Source: Halorubrum kocurii JCM 14978
Lineage (GTDB): Archaea; Halobacteriota; Halobacteria; Halobacteriales; Haloferacaceae
Direction of reading: 5' to 3'
NCBI RefSeq assembly: GCF_000337355.1
Contig: NZ_AOJH01000043.1
Span: 31,282 to 95,281, forward strand
DNA: 64,000 nucleotides
The notes beneath the pieces were generated by a model that was not told the DNA's origin, made no database searches, and worked only from the letters and a program-made list of their open reading frames with translations. Positions 24,266 through 32,931 of the stretch are shown here, piece by piece (position 1 is the first letter of the stretch; every line of letters starts with the position of its first letter). The position numbers and the translations under genes are program-made.

Positions 24266-24916
24266 CTACCAGGCCGACCACGCGGTCAGGCTCTCGTCGC
24301 GGGCGTACACCCGCTTGAGATCCTTGGCGTACGCGAAGTCGCCCTCGTGATCCAGCTTCTCGTGGCGGTACTCGGGGGCGTCCTCGCGGATCTGGACGCC
24401 CTCGACGACGAACTCCTCCTCGCCGAAGGTCTCGGTCTCGCCGACGGTGAACTCGTAGTCGCCGGGGACGTTCACCTGCAGCGAGCGCGTCTGGTCCGCG
24501 TTCCCGTCCTTCGGGTGGAGCGTCACCGGGACCGTGACGTTGTCGACCGCGCGGGTCCACAGGGTCTCGACGGCCTCGATGTCGGCCTCCTCGACCCGCT
24601 GCTCCGGGCCGACCTCGATCCCGGTCACCCGGACCTGCATCAGGGCGTCGGGGGAGTCGACGACGAACTCCTCGCCGGTCGCGACGTAGGTGTCCGCGGG
24701 CACGTCCATCTCGGTCGAGAACGACTCCCCGTCCTGCGAGACGATGACCGTCAGCCCGACCGTCTCCTCCTCCGGGATCTCGGTCTTGTACGTGTGGTCG
24801 CAGTCGGTACAGCGGACGGTCGCCTGCCCGCCGGGGCGCAGCACTTCGTGGACGGTCTCCTCGCCCGACGAACACGACGGACAGACGAGACCGACTCGGT
24901 CTCCGGTTTCGGTCAT
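24266..24916 (-). CDS. Archaeal zinc-finger protein (HVO_0476-like)
   Basis: A 216-aa protein with an N-terminal zinc ribbon, CPSC (residues 12-15) and CTDC (about 36-39), followed by a beta-rich domain with acidic surface. I recall close homologues annotated as HVO_0476 family zinc finger protein in haloarchaea; the function is unknown. The second half (VNVPGDYEFTVGETETFGEE, then EFVVEGVQIREDAPEY) suggests a small barrel, possibly RNA- or protein-binding. It is convergent with fdx and divergent from prs. Confidence 0.78.
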   Translation of the reverse strand: MTETGDRVGLVCPSCSSGEETVHEVLRPGGQATVRCTDCDHTYKTEIPEEETVGLTVIVSQDGESFSTEMDVPADTYVATGEEFVVDSPDALMQVRVTGIEVGPEQRVEEADIEAVETLWTRAVDNVTVPVTLHPKDGNADQTRSLQVNVPGDYEFTVGETETFGEEEFVVEGVQIREDAPEYRHEKLDHEGDFAYAKDLKRVYARDESLTAWSAW

Positions 24917-25033
24917 TACGGCGTCGTATCCGCCGCTCGCGTAAATATCCGCCCCTGTGGCCGCGGTGCGTCACACGCTCGCGTGGGCCTCGCTCCGGGG
25001 TCGGTCCCCGGGGCGGGCGAGTAAGGAAACTGG

Positions 25034-25040
25034 TTTATCG
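25034..25040 (+). promoter_or_regulatory. TATA box of prs
   Basis: TTTATCG within CTGGTTTATCGG is centred about 25 bp upstream of the ATG at 25062. This fixes that ATG as the start in preference to longer in-frame readings. Confidence 0.6.
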
Positions 25041-25061
25041 GAGTCTGGGGAACGGTCGCCC

Positions 25062-25916
25062 ATGATCGTACCCGGATCCAGCTCACAGCTGCTCGCGGCG
25101 GCGCTTGCCGAGGAGACGGGCCGGCCGCTGGCGACGCCGACCTACGACCGGTTCCCGGACGGCGAGGGGCTCGCGGCGGTCCCCGACTTCGCGGGCGACG
25201 AGGCCACGATCGTCGCCTCGACAGACGCCGACGAGGCGTGGGTCGAACTGCTCCAGCTGCAGGACGCCGTCCGCGAGGCCGGCGCCGAGCGCGTGACGAC
25301 CGTGATCCCCTACATGGGGTACGCCCGACAGGACCAGTCGTTTGGCGACGGCGAGCCGGTCTCGGCGCGGGCGATGGCGCGGGCCGTCTCGACCGGGACC
25401 GACCGCGTCGTGCTCGTCAACCCCCACGAGGCCGGCGTCGCCGAGTTCTACGACGTGCCGGTCGAGACGGTCGACGCCGCGGGCGTCCTCGCGGCGCCGC
25501 TCCCGGCCGACCTCGCGGAGCCGCTGTTCCTCGCGCCCGACGAGGGCGCGGTCGGCATTGCGGAGACGGTCCGGGACGCGTACGGCGCGGGCGAGACGGA
25601 CTACTTCGAGAAGCACCGCGACCGCGACACCGGCGCGATCGAGGTGTCGCCCTCGGACGCCGCCGTCGCGGGCCGGGACGTGGTCGTCGTCGACGACATC
25701 GTCGCCACCGGGTCGACGATGAGCGAGTCTGTGGCCGTCCTGAACGAGCGCGGCGCGGCGCGGGTGCTCGCGGCCTGCGTCCACCCCATGCTCGCGGCCA
25801 ACGCCGTGACGAAGCTCCGCGGCGCCGGCGTCGACCGGATCGTCGGCAGCGACACGCTCGAACGCGGCTGCAGCGTCGTCAGCGTCGCGCCCGTCCTCGC
25901 GGACGCGCTCGAGTAG
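25062..25916 (+). CDS. prs: Ribose-phosphate pyrophosphokinase
   Basis: Makes PRPP from ribose 5-phosphate and ATP for nucleotide, histidine and tryptophan synthesis. It has 284 aa, the compact archaeal length. Motifs: PTYDRFPDGE in the N-terminal domain, YMGYARQDQSF for ATP binding, NPHE, KHRDRDTG in the flexible loop, and VVVVDDIVATGST, the PRPP-binding loop. The start is chosen from the TATA box 25 bp upstream. The gene stands alone; just after it the AT-richer islet begins. Confidence 0.95.
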   Translation: MIVPGSSSQLLAAALAEETGRPLATPTYDRFPDGEGLAAVPDFAGDEATIVASTDADEAWVELLQLQDAVREAGAERVTTVIPYMGYARQDQSFGDGEPVSARAMARAVSTGTDRVVLVNPHEAGVAEFYDVPVETVDAAGVLAAPLPADLAEPLFLAPDEGAVGIAETVRDAYGAGETDYFEKHRDRDTGAIEVSPSDAAVAGRDVVVVDDIVATGSTMSESVAVLNERGAARVLAACVHPMLAANAVTKLRGAGVDRIVGSDTLERGCSVVSVAPVLADALE

Positions 25917-25969
25917 GTCTCCTCGGTTCCGTCGGCTTCCCCCGACTGGCGATCGGCTTCGGTGTTCCG

Positions 25970-26790
25970 TGCTGAATACACCGCGTGTATCTCGCACAAC
26001 GCAGTGATCAGCCCCAGCCAATAGGATCGTTCAGTACAGGTGACTCACGGATCGCTCAAGACAGGTAACTCACGTACCGGTAACCCCCTGACTCTCCTGA
26101 TATGTGTCAGGAACGCCGTGCGAGATACAGAGGATGGATGGAGCAAACCGACACGGTTTCTTCCAAGTTATCCGTGCTGAATCATCAGGTTAGTAGAATT
26201 GCGTATGAATCGGATAGAAACCAAAATGATCAAAAAGGCTCTGATCAGAATAGCTATATGTCGTATGAATCGCCGCCCCTTCCTCCAACAATTAGCAGTT
26301 GGAGGTGCCCTCCTCACGGCCGGATGTACCGCCATTAGAGAAGAGCCGGGGCCGTTCAACTTTGGCATCGTTAACCGTCGAGAACAGTCATATCACGTCG
26401 AGTACACCCTCTGGGACGACGCCGGTGAAATCGTTATCGACGGCTCCGTTGATATCGCACCTAGACCTCCCGATGGGGGGGAGTATACCGTGCTGGATTT
26501 CCCCGATCTCATTCGAGTCACCAATGGTGACGAAATCGACGCTCGAATACAGATTGACGGCGAAACGTTTGAAGACACATACGAAGTGACGTGCAACAGA
26601 AGTGAGAACGCCGAAAACAACTGGTTCTTCCAGATCCGCCACCCCGATGGGCCTACGACGAGCGAGACAGGAATGGAGTTCAATGGAAGTGAGTGTTGAT
26701 TTTCCCTATGCGAGACGCTCTATTGGATTATCGTTCACCGGGGCCCCGTAGGCTATCACCTCATGCCGCATTCGCGCCCTGTATTCAGCA
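25970..26790. mobile_element. AT-richer islet bounded by an 11-bp inverted repeat
   Basis: TGCTGAATACA at 25970-25980 is matched in inverse orientation by TGTATTCAGCA at 26780-26790. Inside the left part a second perfect 12-bp inverted pair occurs (TGTATCTCGCAC at 25986-25997 and GTGCGAGATACA at 26118-26129). The interior is visibly poorer in G+C than flanks and carries one lipoprotein gene. No transposase is present. The 348 bp between prs and the lipoprotein hold nothing else I can identify. It could be a non-autonomous element, an IS scar or a recombined islet. Confidence 0.4.
26265..26699 (+). CDS. Tat-exported lipoprotein of unknown function
   Basis: A 144-aa protein with twin-arginine signal NRRPFLQQLAVGGALL and lipobox LTAGC, so it should be exported folded and lipid-anchored at the outer face. 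The mature part (YHVEYTLWDDAGEIVIDGSV, later ARIQIDGETFEDTYEV) is beta-rich, resembling small Ig-like haloarchaeal lipoproteins. The ATG at 26265 is chosen because it places RR directly after Met-Asn. Base use is less GC-biased than neighbours, in keeping with acquired DNA. Confidence 0.75.
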   Translation: MNRRPFLQQLAVGGALLTAGCTAIREEPGPFNFGIVNRREQSYHVEYTLWDDAGEIVIDGSVDIAPRPPDGGEYTVLDFPDLIRVTNGDEIDARIQIDGETFEDTYEVTCNRSENAENNWFFQIRHPDGPTTSETGMEFNGSEC

Positions 26791-26963
26791 GGGGCTTGGC
26801 ATCAGAAACAGTATCTGATATAACTCTTAGCAGTAGATTCGCAGGCGCGTTCTATCGGCTGATTCAGAGTTCAGTTAGAGAAAATAACCCCGTCCTCCTG
26901 CTGACTACACCTTCTGTATCCACAGATCCTCTTCTCTCTTCTGGCGGATTTCGACGGAGGTCG

Positions 26964-27521
26964 CTACTCGATCTCCCGAATCACTCGCGCCGGGTTCCCG
27001 CCGACGACGACGCGGTCCGGCACGTCTCTCGTGACGACCGCGCCCGAGGCGATCACCGCGCCGTCGCCGACCGTCACGCCGGGATTGAGCACGGCGCGCC
27101 CCCCGATCCAGACGTCGTCGCCAACCGTCACCGACTCGGCGCGCTCGCGGCCCGTCGCGCGCTCCTCGGGGTCGATCGGGTGCGTCGGCGTGTAAACGTG
27201 GACGCCCGGGCCGAGCAGGCACCGGTCGCCGAACGATATCCGGTTGGCGTCGAGGAACACGCAGCCGAAGTTCGCGAAGAAGTCGTCGCCGACGGCGACG
27301 TTGTAGCCGTAGTCGCACCGGAACGACGGATTGACCGCGGGGTCGTCGCCGACCGCGTCGAACAGCTCTCGCAGGAGCGTCTCGCGGTGCGCCGACTCCG
27401 CCTCGCTCGTCGCGCTGTACCGCCGGGCGAGGTCGCGGGCGCGCTCCCGATCGGCGACCAGCTCGGACGCGCTCGGGTCGTAGAGCTCTCCCGCGAGCAT
27501 CCGCTCCGTCTCGGTGGGCAT
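26964..27521 (-). CDS. Sugar O-acetyltransferase (LacA/Maa family)
   Basis: Left-handed beta-helix acetyltransferase, 185 aa, using acetyl-CoA on sugar hydroxyls. The helical N-terminal cap (MLAGELYDPSASELVADRER) is followed by hexapeptide repeats such as VGDDFFANFGCVFLDANRI and GDDVWIGGRAVLNPGVTVGD. The catalytic His lies in YTPTHPIDPEER. C-terminal VVVGGNPARVIREI is the usual end. It neighbours the AT-rich islet. The target sugar is unknown; haloarchaeal glycans are possible acceptors. Confidence 0.92.
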   Translation of the reverse strand: MPTETERMLAGELYDPSASELVADRERARDLARRYSATSEAESAHRETLLRELFDAVGDDPAVNPSFRCDYGYNVAVGDDFFANFGCVFLDANRISFGDRCLLGPGVHVYTPTHPIDPEERATGRERAESVTVGDDVWIGGRAVLNPGVTVGDGAVIASGAVVTRDVPDRVVVGGNPARVIREIE

Positions 27522-27584
27522 ACCTCACCGAACGCGCCCCGGCGGATAGCCGTTTCCGTCGGGCGGCGGCCGGGTGTCTCTCTT

Positions 27585-27983
27585 TTAAACCGCCGTCACC
27601 CACGCCCGGTAGTCGTCGTCGAGCTCGTACACCTCGCGGAACGCGCGCTCGATGAACCCCGCCACGCGGTTCGCGTCCGACCGGGCGGTGACGACGGCGT
27701 TCGTCCCCTCGGCCTCCTCCGGGCTCACCAGCTCGTCGATCCGGAACTCCGGGAACTCGCCGAGCAGGGCCTTCAGCCGGTCCAGCTCGTCGTCGGTGCA
27801 GTCGAGGACGAGCTCCGTGCCCGCGAGCTGGACCCACGGCGGCACCTCGCCGCCCTCGGTGGTGTCGCTGTCGGGGTCGGCGTCGACGGTCATCACCTCG
27901 CTCGACCGCGCGCGGTGGGCGGTCGCCGCGTCCGCGTACAGCTTCAGCCGCTCTCCCTCGGTCGCGGCGTCGAATCTGGTCAT
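27585..27983 (-). CDS. Conserved haloarchaeal protein, unknown function
   Basis: Soluble acidic protein of 132 aa. Recognisable pieces are FDAATEGERLKLYADAATAH at the start and a C-terminal alpha/beta segment NAVVTARSDANRVAGFIERA. I know no named family for it with certainty. It lies 63 bp upstream (5') of the acetyltransferase gene on the same strand and 118 bp downstream of glmM, so it may share a transcript with them. Confidence 0.65.
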   Translation of the reverse strand: MTRFDAATEGERLKLYADAATAHRARSSEVMTVDADPDSDTTEGGEVPPWVQLAGTELVLDCTDDELDRLKALLGEFPEFRIDELVSPEEAEGTNAVVTARSDANRVAGFIERAFREVYELDDDYRAWVTAV

Positions 27984-28101
27984 GCCCGCACGTCGTCGCC
28001 GCCGGCTCTTAAAAAGCCGCACCGCGGACCGGACCGGGGGGCCGGTCGTCGCGTCCGCGAGCCGTCCCTCGGCCGTCACGCCGGTTAGTTCGCCAACTCG
28101 A

Positions 28102-29445
28102 CTACTTCGCCGACTCGACCGCAGTCTCGACGAGCGACCGCGCCGTCGAGAGCAGCGCCGACGCGTCCTCCGGGTCGCGGGCCTCGGCGGTCAGCCGAAT
28201 CAGAGGCTGCGTCCCCGACGGGCGGACCAGGAACCAGCCGTCCGCGGTCTCGACCCGAACGCCGTCGAGCGCGGTGACGTCGTCGTAGCGCTCGCGGACC
28301 AGCCCGTCGACGGCGTCCATCGCGGCGTCTTTCGCGTCCGTCTCGACCGTCTCGCGGCGGATCGGGTACCGGTCGATCCGCGCGAGCCGGTCCGAGATCG
28401 GTTCCGCAGCGGCGAGGACCGCGAGCTTCACCGCGGCGAGCGGGCCGTCGGGACAGAGCGTCTCCCCGGGGAAGATCCAGGCCCCGGAGGGCTCACCGCC
28501 GAACGCGACGGCGGGGTCGCGGGTCCGCTCCGCGACGTACACGTCGCCGACGCGGGTGTGAACGACCTCCGCGCCGACGGCCGCGAGGGCGTCGTCGACG
28601 GCGAGGCTCGTGTTGACCGGGGCGGCGACCCGGTCCCCGGAACCCGCCTCCTCCCGCCCGAAGAGCGCGAGCAGCAGGTCGCCGGAGACGAACTCGCCGT
28701 CGTCGGCGACGGCCATCATCCGGTCCGCGTCGCCGTCGTGGGCGATCCCGAGGTCGGCGCCCACGGCGGGGACCGTCGCCGCGAGCGTCGTACACGTCTC
28801 CGCCGTCGGCTCGCTCGGGCGGGCGGGGAACCTGCCGTCCGGCCGGTCGTTGATCGTCTCCACGTCGACGCCGAGCTCGTACAGCGCCTCGGCGGTCACG
28901 CCGCCCATACCGTTCCCGACGTCGACGACGACGGACAGCGAGGAGAGCTCTGCGGTCCCCGCCGACGCGTCGCGCCGGCCCGCCTCGACCAGCGCCTCGC
29001 GGTGGCGAGCGGTCGCGTCCGCCCACGTTCGGCGCGTCCCCTGCTCGTCCCACGCCGCGAGGTCGAAGTCGGCCTCGCGTATCCGCTCGGCGACGTCTTC
29101 CTGCTGTGTCGTCGAGAACGCCTGTCCCGACGGCGTCCAGAGCTTGATCCCGTTGTCCTCCGGGGGGTTGTGCGAGGCGGTCACCACCACGCCGGCGTCG
29201 GCGTCTCGGTCGGCGATCCCCCGGGCGACCGTCGGCGTCGCCGCCAGCCCCGCGTCGACCACGTCGGTCCCGGTCTCTTGGAGGCCGGCGACGAGCGCGT
29301 CTCGGAGGGTCCGCCCCGAGTCGCGCGCGTCCCGTCCGACCAGCACTCGGTCGGCGTCCGTTCCGACGGCTCGTCCCACGTCGAGCGCGAGCGACGCGGT
29401 GATCGACTCGCCGACTCGGCCCCGGATCCCGCTCGTTCCGAACAT
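28102..29445 (-). CDS. glmM: Phosphoglucosamine mutase
   Basis: Interconverts glucosamine 6-phosphate and glucosamine 1-phosphate in UDP-GlcNAc synthesis. At 447 aa it has family length. FGTSGIRG opens the protein; the phospho-serine is Ser91 in VVTASHNPPEDNG; Mg-binding DGDADR and sugar-binding GGEPSGAW follow; RPSGTQPLIRLTAEA is the C-terminal phosphate site. Phosphomannomutase activity cannot be excluded from sequence alone. glmU- and glmS-like genes 6-9 kb away support glucosamine. A TATA element lies 27 bp upstream. Confidence 0.88.
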   Translation of the reverse strand: MFGTSGIRGRVGESITASLALDVGRAVGTDADRVLVGRDARDSGRTLRDALVAGLQETGTDVVDAGLAATPTVARGIADRDADAGVVVTASHNPPEDNGIKLWTPSGQAFSTTQQEDVAERIREADFDLAAWDEQGTRRTWADATARHREALVEAGRRDASAGTAELSSLSVVVDVGNGMGGVTAEALYELGVDVETINDRPDGRFPARPSEPTAETCTTLAATVPAVGADLGIAHDGDADRMMAVADDGEFVSGDLLLALFGREEAGSGDRVAAPVNTSLAVDDALAAVGAEVVHTRVGDVYVAERTRDPAVAFGGEPSGAWIFPGETLCPDGPLAAVKLAVLAAAEPISDRLARIDRYPIRRETVETDAKDAAMDAVDGLVRERYDDVTALDGVRVETADGWFLVRPSGTQPLIRLTAEARDPEDASALLSTARSLVETAVESAK

Positions 29446-29468
29446 GAGGTCGACAACCGTCCGAACGG

Positions 29469-29475
29469 ATATGTA
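29469..29475 (-). promoter_or_regulatory. TATA box of glmM
   Basis: On the minus strand TACATAT is centred about 27 bp upstream of the glmM ATG at 29445, consistent with leaderless transcription. Confidence 0.55.
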
Positions 29476-29605
29476 GGCGTCGACCGTTTCCGCCGGCGCC
29501 CCCGTCGATAACCCGCGGGTAACGCGCCCGCGGCCGACCGGCCGTCCCGCCGAGGCGGTTAGCCTGCGTATAGTAAGGCGTTGCGGGGCGGTCCTCTCCG
29601 ACGAG

Positions 29606-30994
29606 ATGCGATTCGACCATCAAACGATCGACGATTCTCCCCCGTGCGGGCGCCTCTTCGTGTGCGAGCCCGTCGACCTCGTCGGCGACGGCCTCCCGGA
29701 CCTCATCGTCGGCGGGATGGGCGCCGAGGACCTCCCGGTGTTGGGCGACCGGTCGGTGCCGCTCGTGGGACGGCTGTTCCGGCGGCTGGAGAACAACCTC
29801 TTCTGGTACGAGAACCCCGGGCGAGGGAACCACGACGGCGACGCGGCGTGGACGCGTCACACGATCTCGTCGGCCTCGGACCTCCACGCGCTCGGCGCGA
29901 CGCTCGGCGACGTGAACGGGAACGGGCGGCTCGACCTCATCGTCGGTCAGGGGTTCGGCGGGAGCGACGTCTACTGGTTCGAACAGCCCGCCGACCCGCG
30001 GGAGACGTGGACGCAACACCTGATCGCCGACGACTTCTCGAAGTACCACGACCTCGCGTTCGGCGACGTCGACAACGACGGGGAGCCCGAGGTCGTCGGC
30101 GCGTCACAGGAGAGCGAGACGGTCTTCTACTACGACGTCCCCGACGACCCCGCGCGCTCCCCGTGGCCGAGCGACTGTCTCACGGTCGTGAGCCGGAACA
30201 CCAACGTCGAGGGGCTCGCGATCGCCGACCTCGACGGCGACGGCGACAACGAGCTCGTCGCGGGAACGGCGGTCTACCGGCAGGTCGACGGGGACGCGGC
30301 CGCCGGCGCCGGGGTCGGCGACCCCGCCCGCGACGACGCGATGGAAGCGGACGGGAGCGGGCGGGCGAACGGACAGCACGCGGTCGCCGGCGGAGACGCC
30401 GGGGGCGGCGCCTCCGTCTCCGGCTCCGAGTCGGCCGCTCCCTCCGGCCCCGCCTCCGGGGACGCGTCCGGCCCTGCCTCCGGGGACGCGTCCGACCACG
30501 CCTCCGAGGGCGCGTCCGACGTGTCGGCCGGCTGGACCCGGGAACACGTGGTCACCGGGTGGGACTGGACGCGGGTCGCCGTCGGCGACGTGGACGACGA
30601 CGGCGAGCCGGAGCTGGTGTTCGCGGAGGGCGACTCGCCGCTGCTCGGCGAGCACATGGGCCGCGTCGGGTGGTTCGACCCGCCGGACTGGGACGCGCAC
30701 GTCCTCCACGACGACCTGTACTGCCCGCACACGGTCCAGCTCGCCGACTTCGACGGCACCGGATCGCTCGACATCTACGTCGCGGAGATGGGCGCCGGGG
30801 AGAACGACGAGACCGCACAGCACGTCCTGTTCCGGAATCAGGGCGGCGGGGAGTTCAGGGAGACCGTCGTGGAGAGCGGGGTGCCGACCCACGAGGCGAA
30901 GGCCGTCGACGTCACCGGAAACGGGCGGCCCGACCTCCTCGGGAAGTCGTGGGAGCCGCACGCGCACGTCGACGTCTGGTACAATCGCCCGTAA
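29606..30994 (+). CDS. FG-GAP/VCBS beta-propeller repeat protein
   Basis: A 462-aa protein made of FG-GAP-like blades, each with a calcium-type loop: LVGDGLPDLIVGG, DVNGNGRLDLIVGQ, DVDNDGEPEVVGAS, DLDGDGDNELVAG, DVDDDGEPELVFAE and DVTGNGRPDLLGK. No signal peptide or transmembrane segment is evident, unusual for these mostly extracellular proteins. A Gly/Ala/Ser-rich insert at about residues 230-305 contains three 24-bp tandem duplications (PASGDASG). Its stop lies one base before the ATG of a glycosyltransferase, so the two are coupled, suggesting a glycan-binding role. Confidence 0.8.
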   Translation: MRFDHQTIDDSPPCGRLFVCEPVDLVGDGLPDLIVGGMGAEDLPVLGDRSVPLVGRLFRRLENNLFWYENPGRGNHDGDAAWTRHTISSASDLHALGATLGDVNGNGRLDLIVGQGFGGSDVYWFEQPADPRETWTQHLIADDFSKYHDLAFGDVDNDGEPEVVGASQESETVFYYDVPDDPARSPWPSDCLTVVSRNTNVEGLAIADLDGDGDNELVAGTAVYRQVDGDAAAGAGVGDPARDDAMEADGSGRANGQHAVAGGDAGGGASVSGSESAAPSGPASGDASGPASGDASDHASEGASDVSAGWTREHVVTGWDWTRVAVGDVDDDGEPELVFAEGDSPLLGEHMGRVGWFDPPDWDAHVLHDDLYCPHTVQLADFDGTGSLDIYVAEMGAGENDETAQHVLFRNQGGGEFRETVVESGVPTHEAKAVDVTGNGRPDLLGKSWEPHAHVDVWYNRP

Positions 30995-30995
30995 C

Positions 30996-32048
30996 ATGTT
31001 CCCGAACGCGACGCTCCGCGAGCGGCTGCCGATATTTAAAAGCGGACCGGCCGCCGCGGACTCGGACGCCGGCGACCGTTCCGATGCCGACTCGGACGCC
31101 GGCGACCGCTCCGCCGCCGACGCGAGCGATCCGCTCGTCACCGTGGTCGTCACGACGTACAACCGCCCCTCGTACCTCCGCGACTGCGTCGAGAGCGTGC
31201 TCGACCAGACGTACGAGCCGATCGAGCTCGTCGTCGTCGACGACTGCTCCGACACCCCCGCGAGCGAGACGCTGGCGGGCGTCGACACCGACGCGCTGGC
31301 CGGGTACCGGTGCGTCCGACACCGGACGAACCGCGGCGTCAACGCCGCGCGGAACACGGGCATCGAGGCCGGGAACGGGGCGTACGTCGCCTTCCTCGAC
31401 GACGACGACCGATGGGTCCCGGAGAAGGTCGAACGGCACGTGGAGGCGTTCGCGGCGGCCGACGACGACGTCGGCGCCGTCTACTCGGGGATGAAGGCGA
31501 TCCGCGAGGACGGCGAGAGCGAGGAGCTGCCGCCGCGGATCGACGGCGACCTGACGAAGGCCCTGCTGTGTCGGAACGTGGTCGGGTCGATGTCGGTCGT
31601 GACGGTCCGGGCCGACATCGCGGAGTCGATCCCGTTCGACGAGGAGTTCGAGGCGTGGGCCGACCTGGAGTGGCTCATCCGCGTCTCCCAACGGACCGCG
31701 TTCGTCCGGCTCCCCGAACCGCTCGTCGTCTACGAGTACACGTCGCACGGTCGACTGAGCGACGACTTCGAGAAGAAGCGCCGCGGCTACGACAGCTTCC
31801 TCGAGCGGTTCGACGACGTCGCGGCGGCGTACGGCCGGCCCTTCCGCCGGAAGATGCGCGCGTGGGCCGCGTTCCGAGCCGGGTCGTCGGCGCTGTACAC
31901 CGGTAACTACGGCGAGGCGCGCCGGCTCCTGTCCACCGCGGTCGCGCGGTACCCCTTCGAGCCGCGCTTTTTCACGTACCTGTTCGCGTCGCTGGGAGGC
32001 CGCCCCACGCACCTCCTGGCGCGCGGCATCTCCCGGTCGCTCGGGTGA
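30996..32048 (+). CDS. Family 2 glycosyltransferase
   Basis: GT-A fold transferase, 350 aa. After a duplicated acidic stretch (two copies of DSDAGDRS, from a 30-bp repeat) the domain starts VTVVVTTYNRPSYLRDCVES. The nucleotide-sugar motif is VVVDDCSD, the metal-binding DxD is FLDDDDRW, and the acceptor region has a W-D-L segment (FEAWADLEWLIRVSQ). It is probably cytoplasmic, acting on a lipid-linked glycan. It begins one base after the FG-GAP gene. Confidence 0.9.
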   Translation: MFPNATLRERLPIFKSGPAAADSDAGDRSDADSDAGDRSAADASDPLVTVVVTTYNRPSYLRDCVESVLDQTYEPIELVVVDDCSDTPASETLAGVDTDALAGYRCVRHRTNRGVNAARNTGIEAGNGAYVAFLDDDDRWVPEKVERHVEAFAAADDDVGAVYSGMKAIREDGESEELPPRIDGDLTKALLCRNVVGSMSVVTVRADIAESIPFDEEFEAWADLEWLIRVSQRTAFVRLPEPLVVYEYTSHGRLSDDFEKKRRGYDSFLERFDDVAAAYGRPFRRKMRAWAAFRAGSSALYTGNYGEARRLLSTAVARYPFEPRFFTYLFASLGGRPTHLLARGISRSLG

Positions 32049-32197
32049 CCGCCCGCGGCGACATCGTCGACGTGTCGCAGCCGAGCCGACGGGCTCCGTC
32101 TCCCCGGGAGCGAACGGGGCTCGCGTGTGAGCCGAAGATCCGGGGACGGCGCCGCTCGGCGACGCCGCTCGCGCAGTTATAATCGATCGAACGAGTG

Positions 32198-32255
32198 TCG
32201 GACGGGAATCGGACGGGAACCGCATAAGATTTGAACAAGAGTCGGACGGGAACCG
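32198..32255. repeat. Short direct repeats TCGGACGGGAA, three copies
   Basis: TCGGACGGGAA occurs at 32198-32208, 32209-32219 and 32242-32252; the last two extend to 14 bp (TCGGACGGGAACCG). They sit in the spacer between the convergent glycosyltransferase and winged-helix genes, with an AT-rich TTATAATCGA nearby. Confidence 0.6.
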
Positions 32256-32294
32256 AACAGTGCCGAGCGTGCCTCGCCGAGGCGGGCCGACGCC

Positions 32295-32627
32295 TCACTC
32301 GAGCCGATCGGAGACGAACTCCAGAAGCGTTTCGACGCGGTCGTCGCCGCGGTAGGCGACGGCCCCGCGCTCCCGGTCGAATTCGATCACCTCTGCGTCC
32401 GCCAACATCGGCAGATGCGTGTGGTGCAGTTCGATGGCGGTCTGCCCGTCGTCGGTCGGTCGGTCGCGCGATTCGATCGCTTCCGCGAGGTCGTCGACGC
32501 CGACCGCGCGGCTATCGGTCGCGTGCAGGTGGCGGAGTATCGCCCGACGCTCGGGGTCGGCGACGGCTCGGAGCAGCGTTTCGGTCGAGGCGGTCTGGGT
32601 TTCTGTGTGCATTCTGTGTCCCACCAT
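32295..32627 (-). CDS. Winged-helix regulator (DUF7344-like)
   Basis: A 110-aa protein with an ArsR-like winged helix: LLRAVADPERRAILRHLHA, then VGVDDLAEAIESRD, then a recognition helix ending HTHLPMLADAEVIEFDRERG. This is the common haloarchaeal DUF7344-type layout, as I recall it. It likely binds DNA as a dimer; target genes are unknown. A second Met five residues in (MHTETQ) is an alternative start. It is transcribed away from phnM. Confidence 0.8.
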   Translation of the reverse strand: MVGHRMHTETQTASTETLLRAVADPERRAILRHLHATDSRAVGVDDLAEAIESRDRPTDDGQTAIELHHTHLPMLADAEVIEFDRERGAVAYRGDDRVETLLEFVSDRLE

Positions 32628-32788
32628 GTTCGGACGGGACAGTCGCTCGCAGGAACATGGATACCGTACTGTTCGTTCGTGACCTGATAATGGGGGGTAT
32701 TCACCTCGATCATCACACCCATCCGAGAGGATAGGCCGTGCCTACCGGTTCGCGTCGCGTCGTCGGTCTCGGGTTGTCACCGCTTAAC

Positions 32789-32796
32789 AAATATTT
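32789..32796 (+). promoter_or_regulatory. TATA box upstream of the phnM leader ORF
   Basis: AAATATTT, itself palindromic, is centred about 26 bp upstream of the ATG at 32818 that opens a 37-codon ORF, and 136 bp upstream of phnM. It suggests a leaderless transcript beginning at the short ORF. Confidence 0.55.
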
Positions 32797-32817
32797 GGGT
32801 GGGATAACGGTGAGGTC

Positions 32818-32931
32818 ATGCACTGCCCTTCCACCGCTGCGAACGCGACCGCCGGGGTCTCGACTGTCGGGACGCGCCCGTCGATCGAGGCGGCCGAGGC
32901 GAGCCGGCCGGCCGAGGTGACGGAGCGATGA
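32818..32931 (+). CDS. Leader ORF (37 aa) coupled to phnM
   Basis: ATG at 32818, 37 codons, TGA at 32929-32931 overlapping the phnM ATG (ATGA). A strong TATA box lies at leaderless distance. The peptide is Ala/Thr/Ser-rich with one Cys at residue 3 and has no recognised domain. It is the longest of three such leader ORFs in this window. Because the frame differs from phnM it is not an N-terminal extension. Confidence 0.45.
   Translation: MHCPSTAANATAGVSTVGTRPSIEAAEASRPAEVTER

Noticed and set aside
32224..32236. AGATTTGAAC resembling a tRNA T-arm on the minus strand
   Set aside because: No acceptor, anticodon or D-arm can be folded around it.
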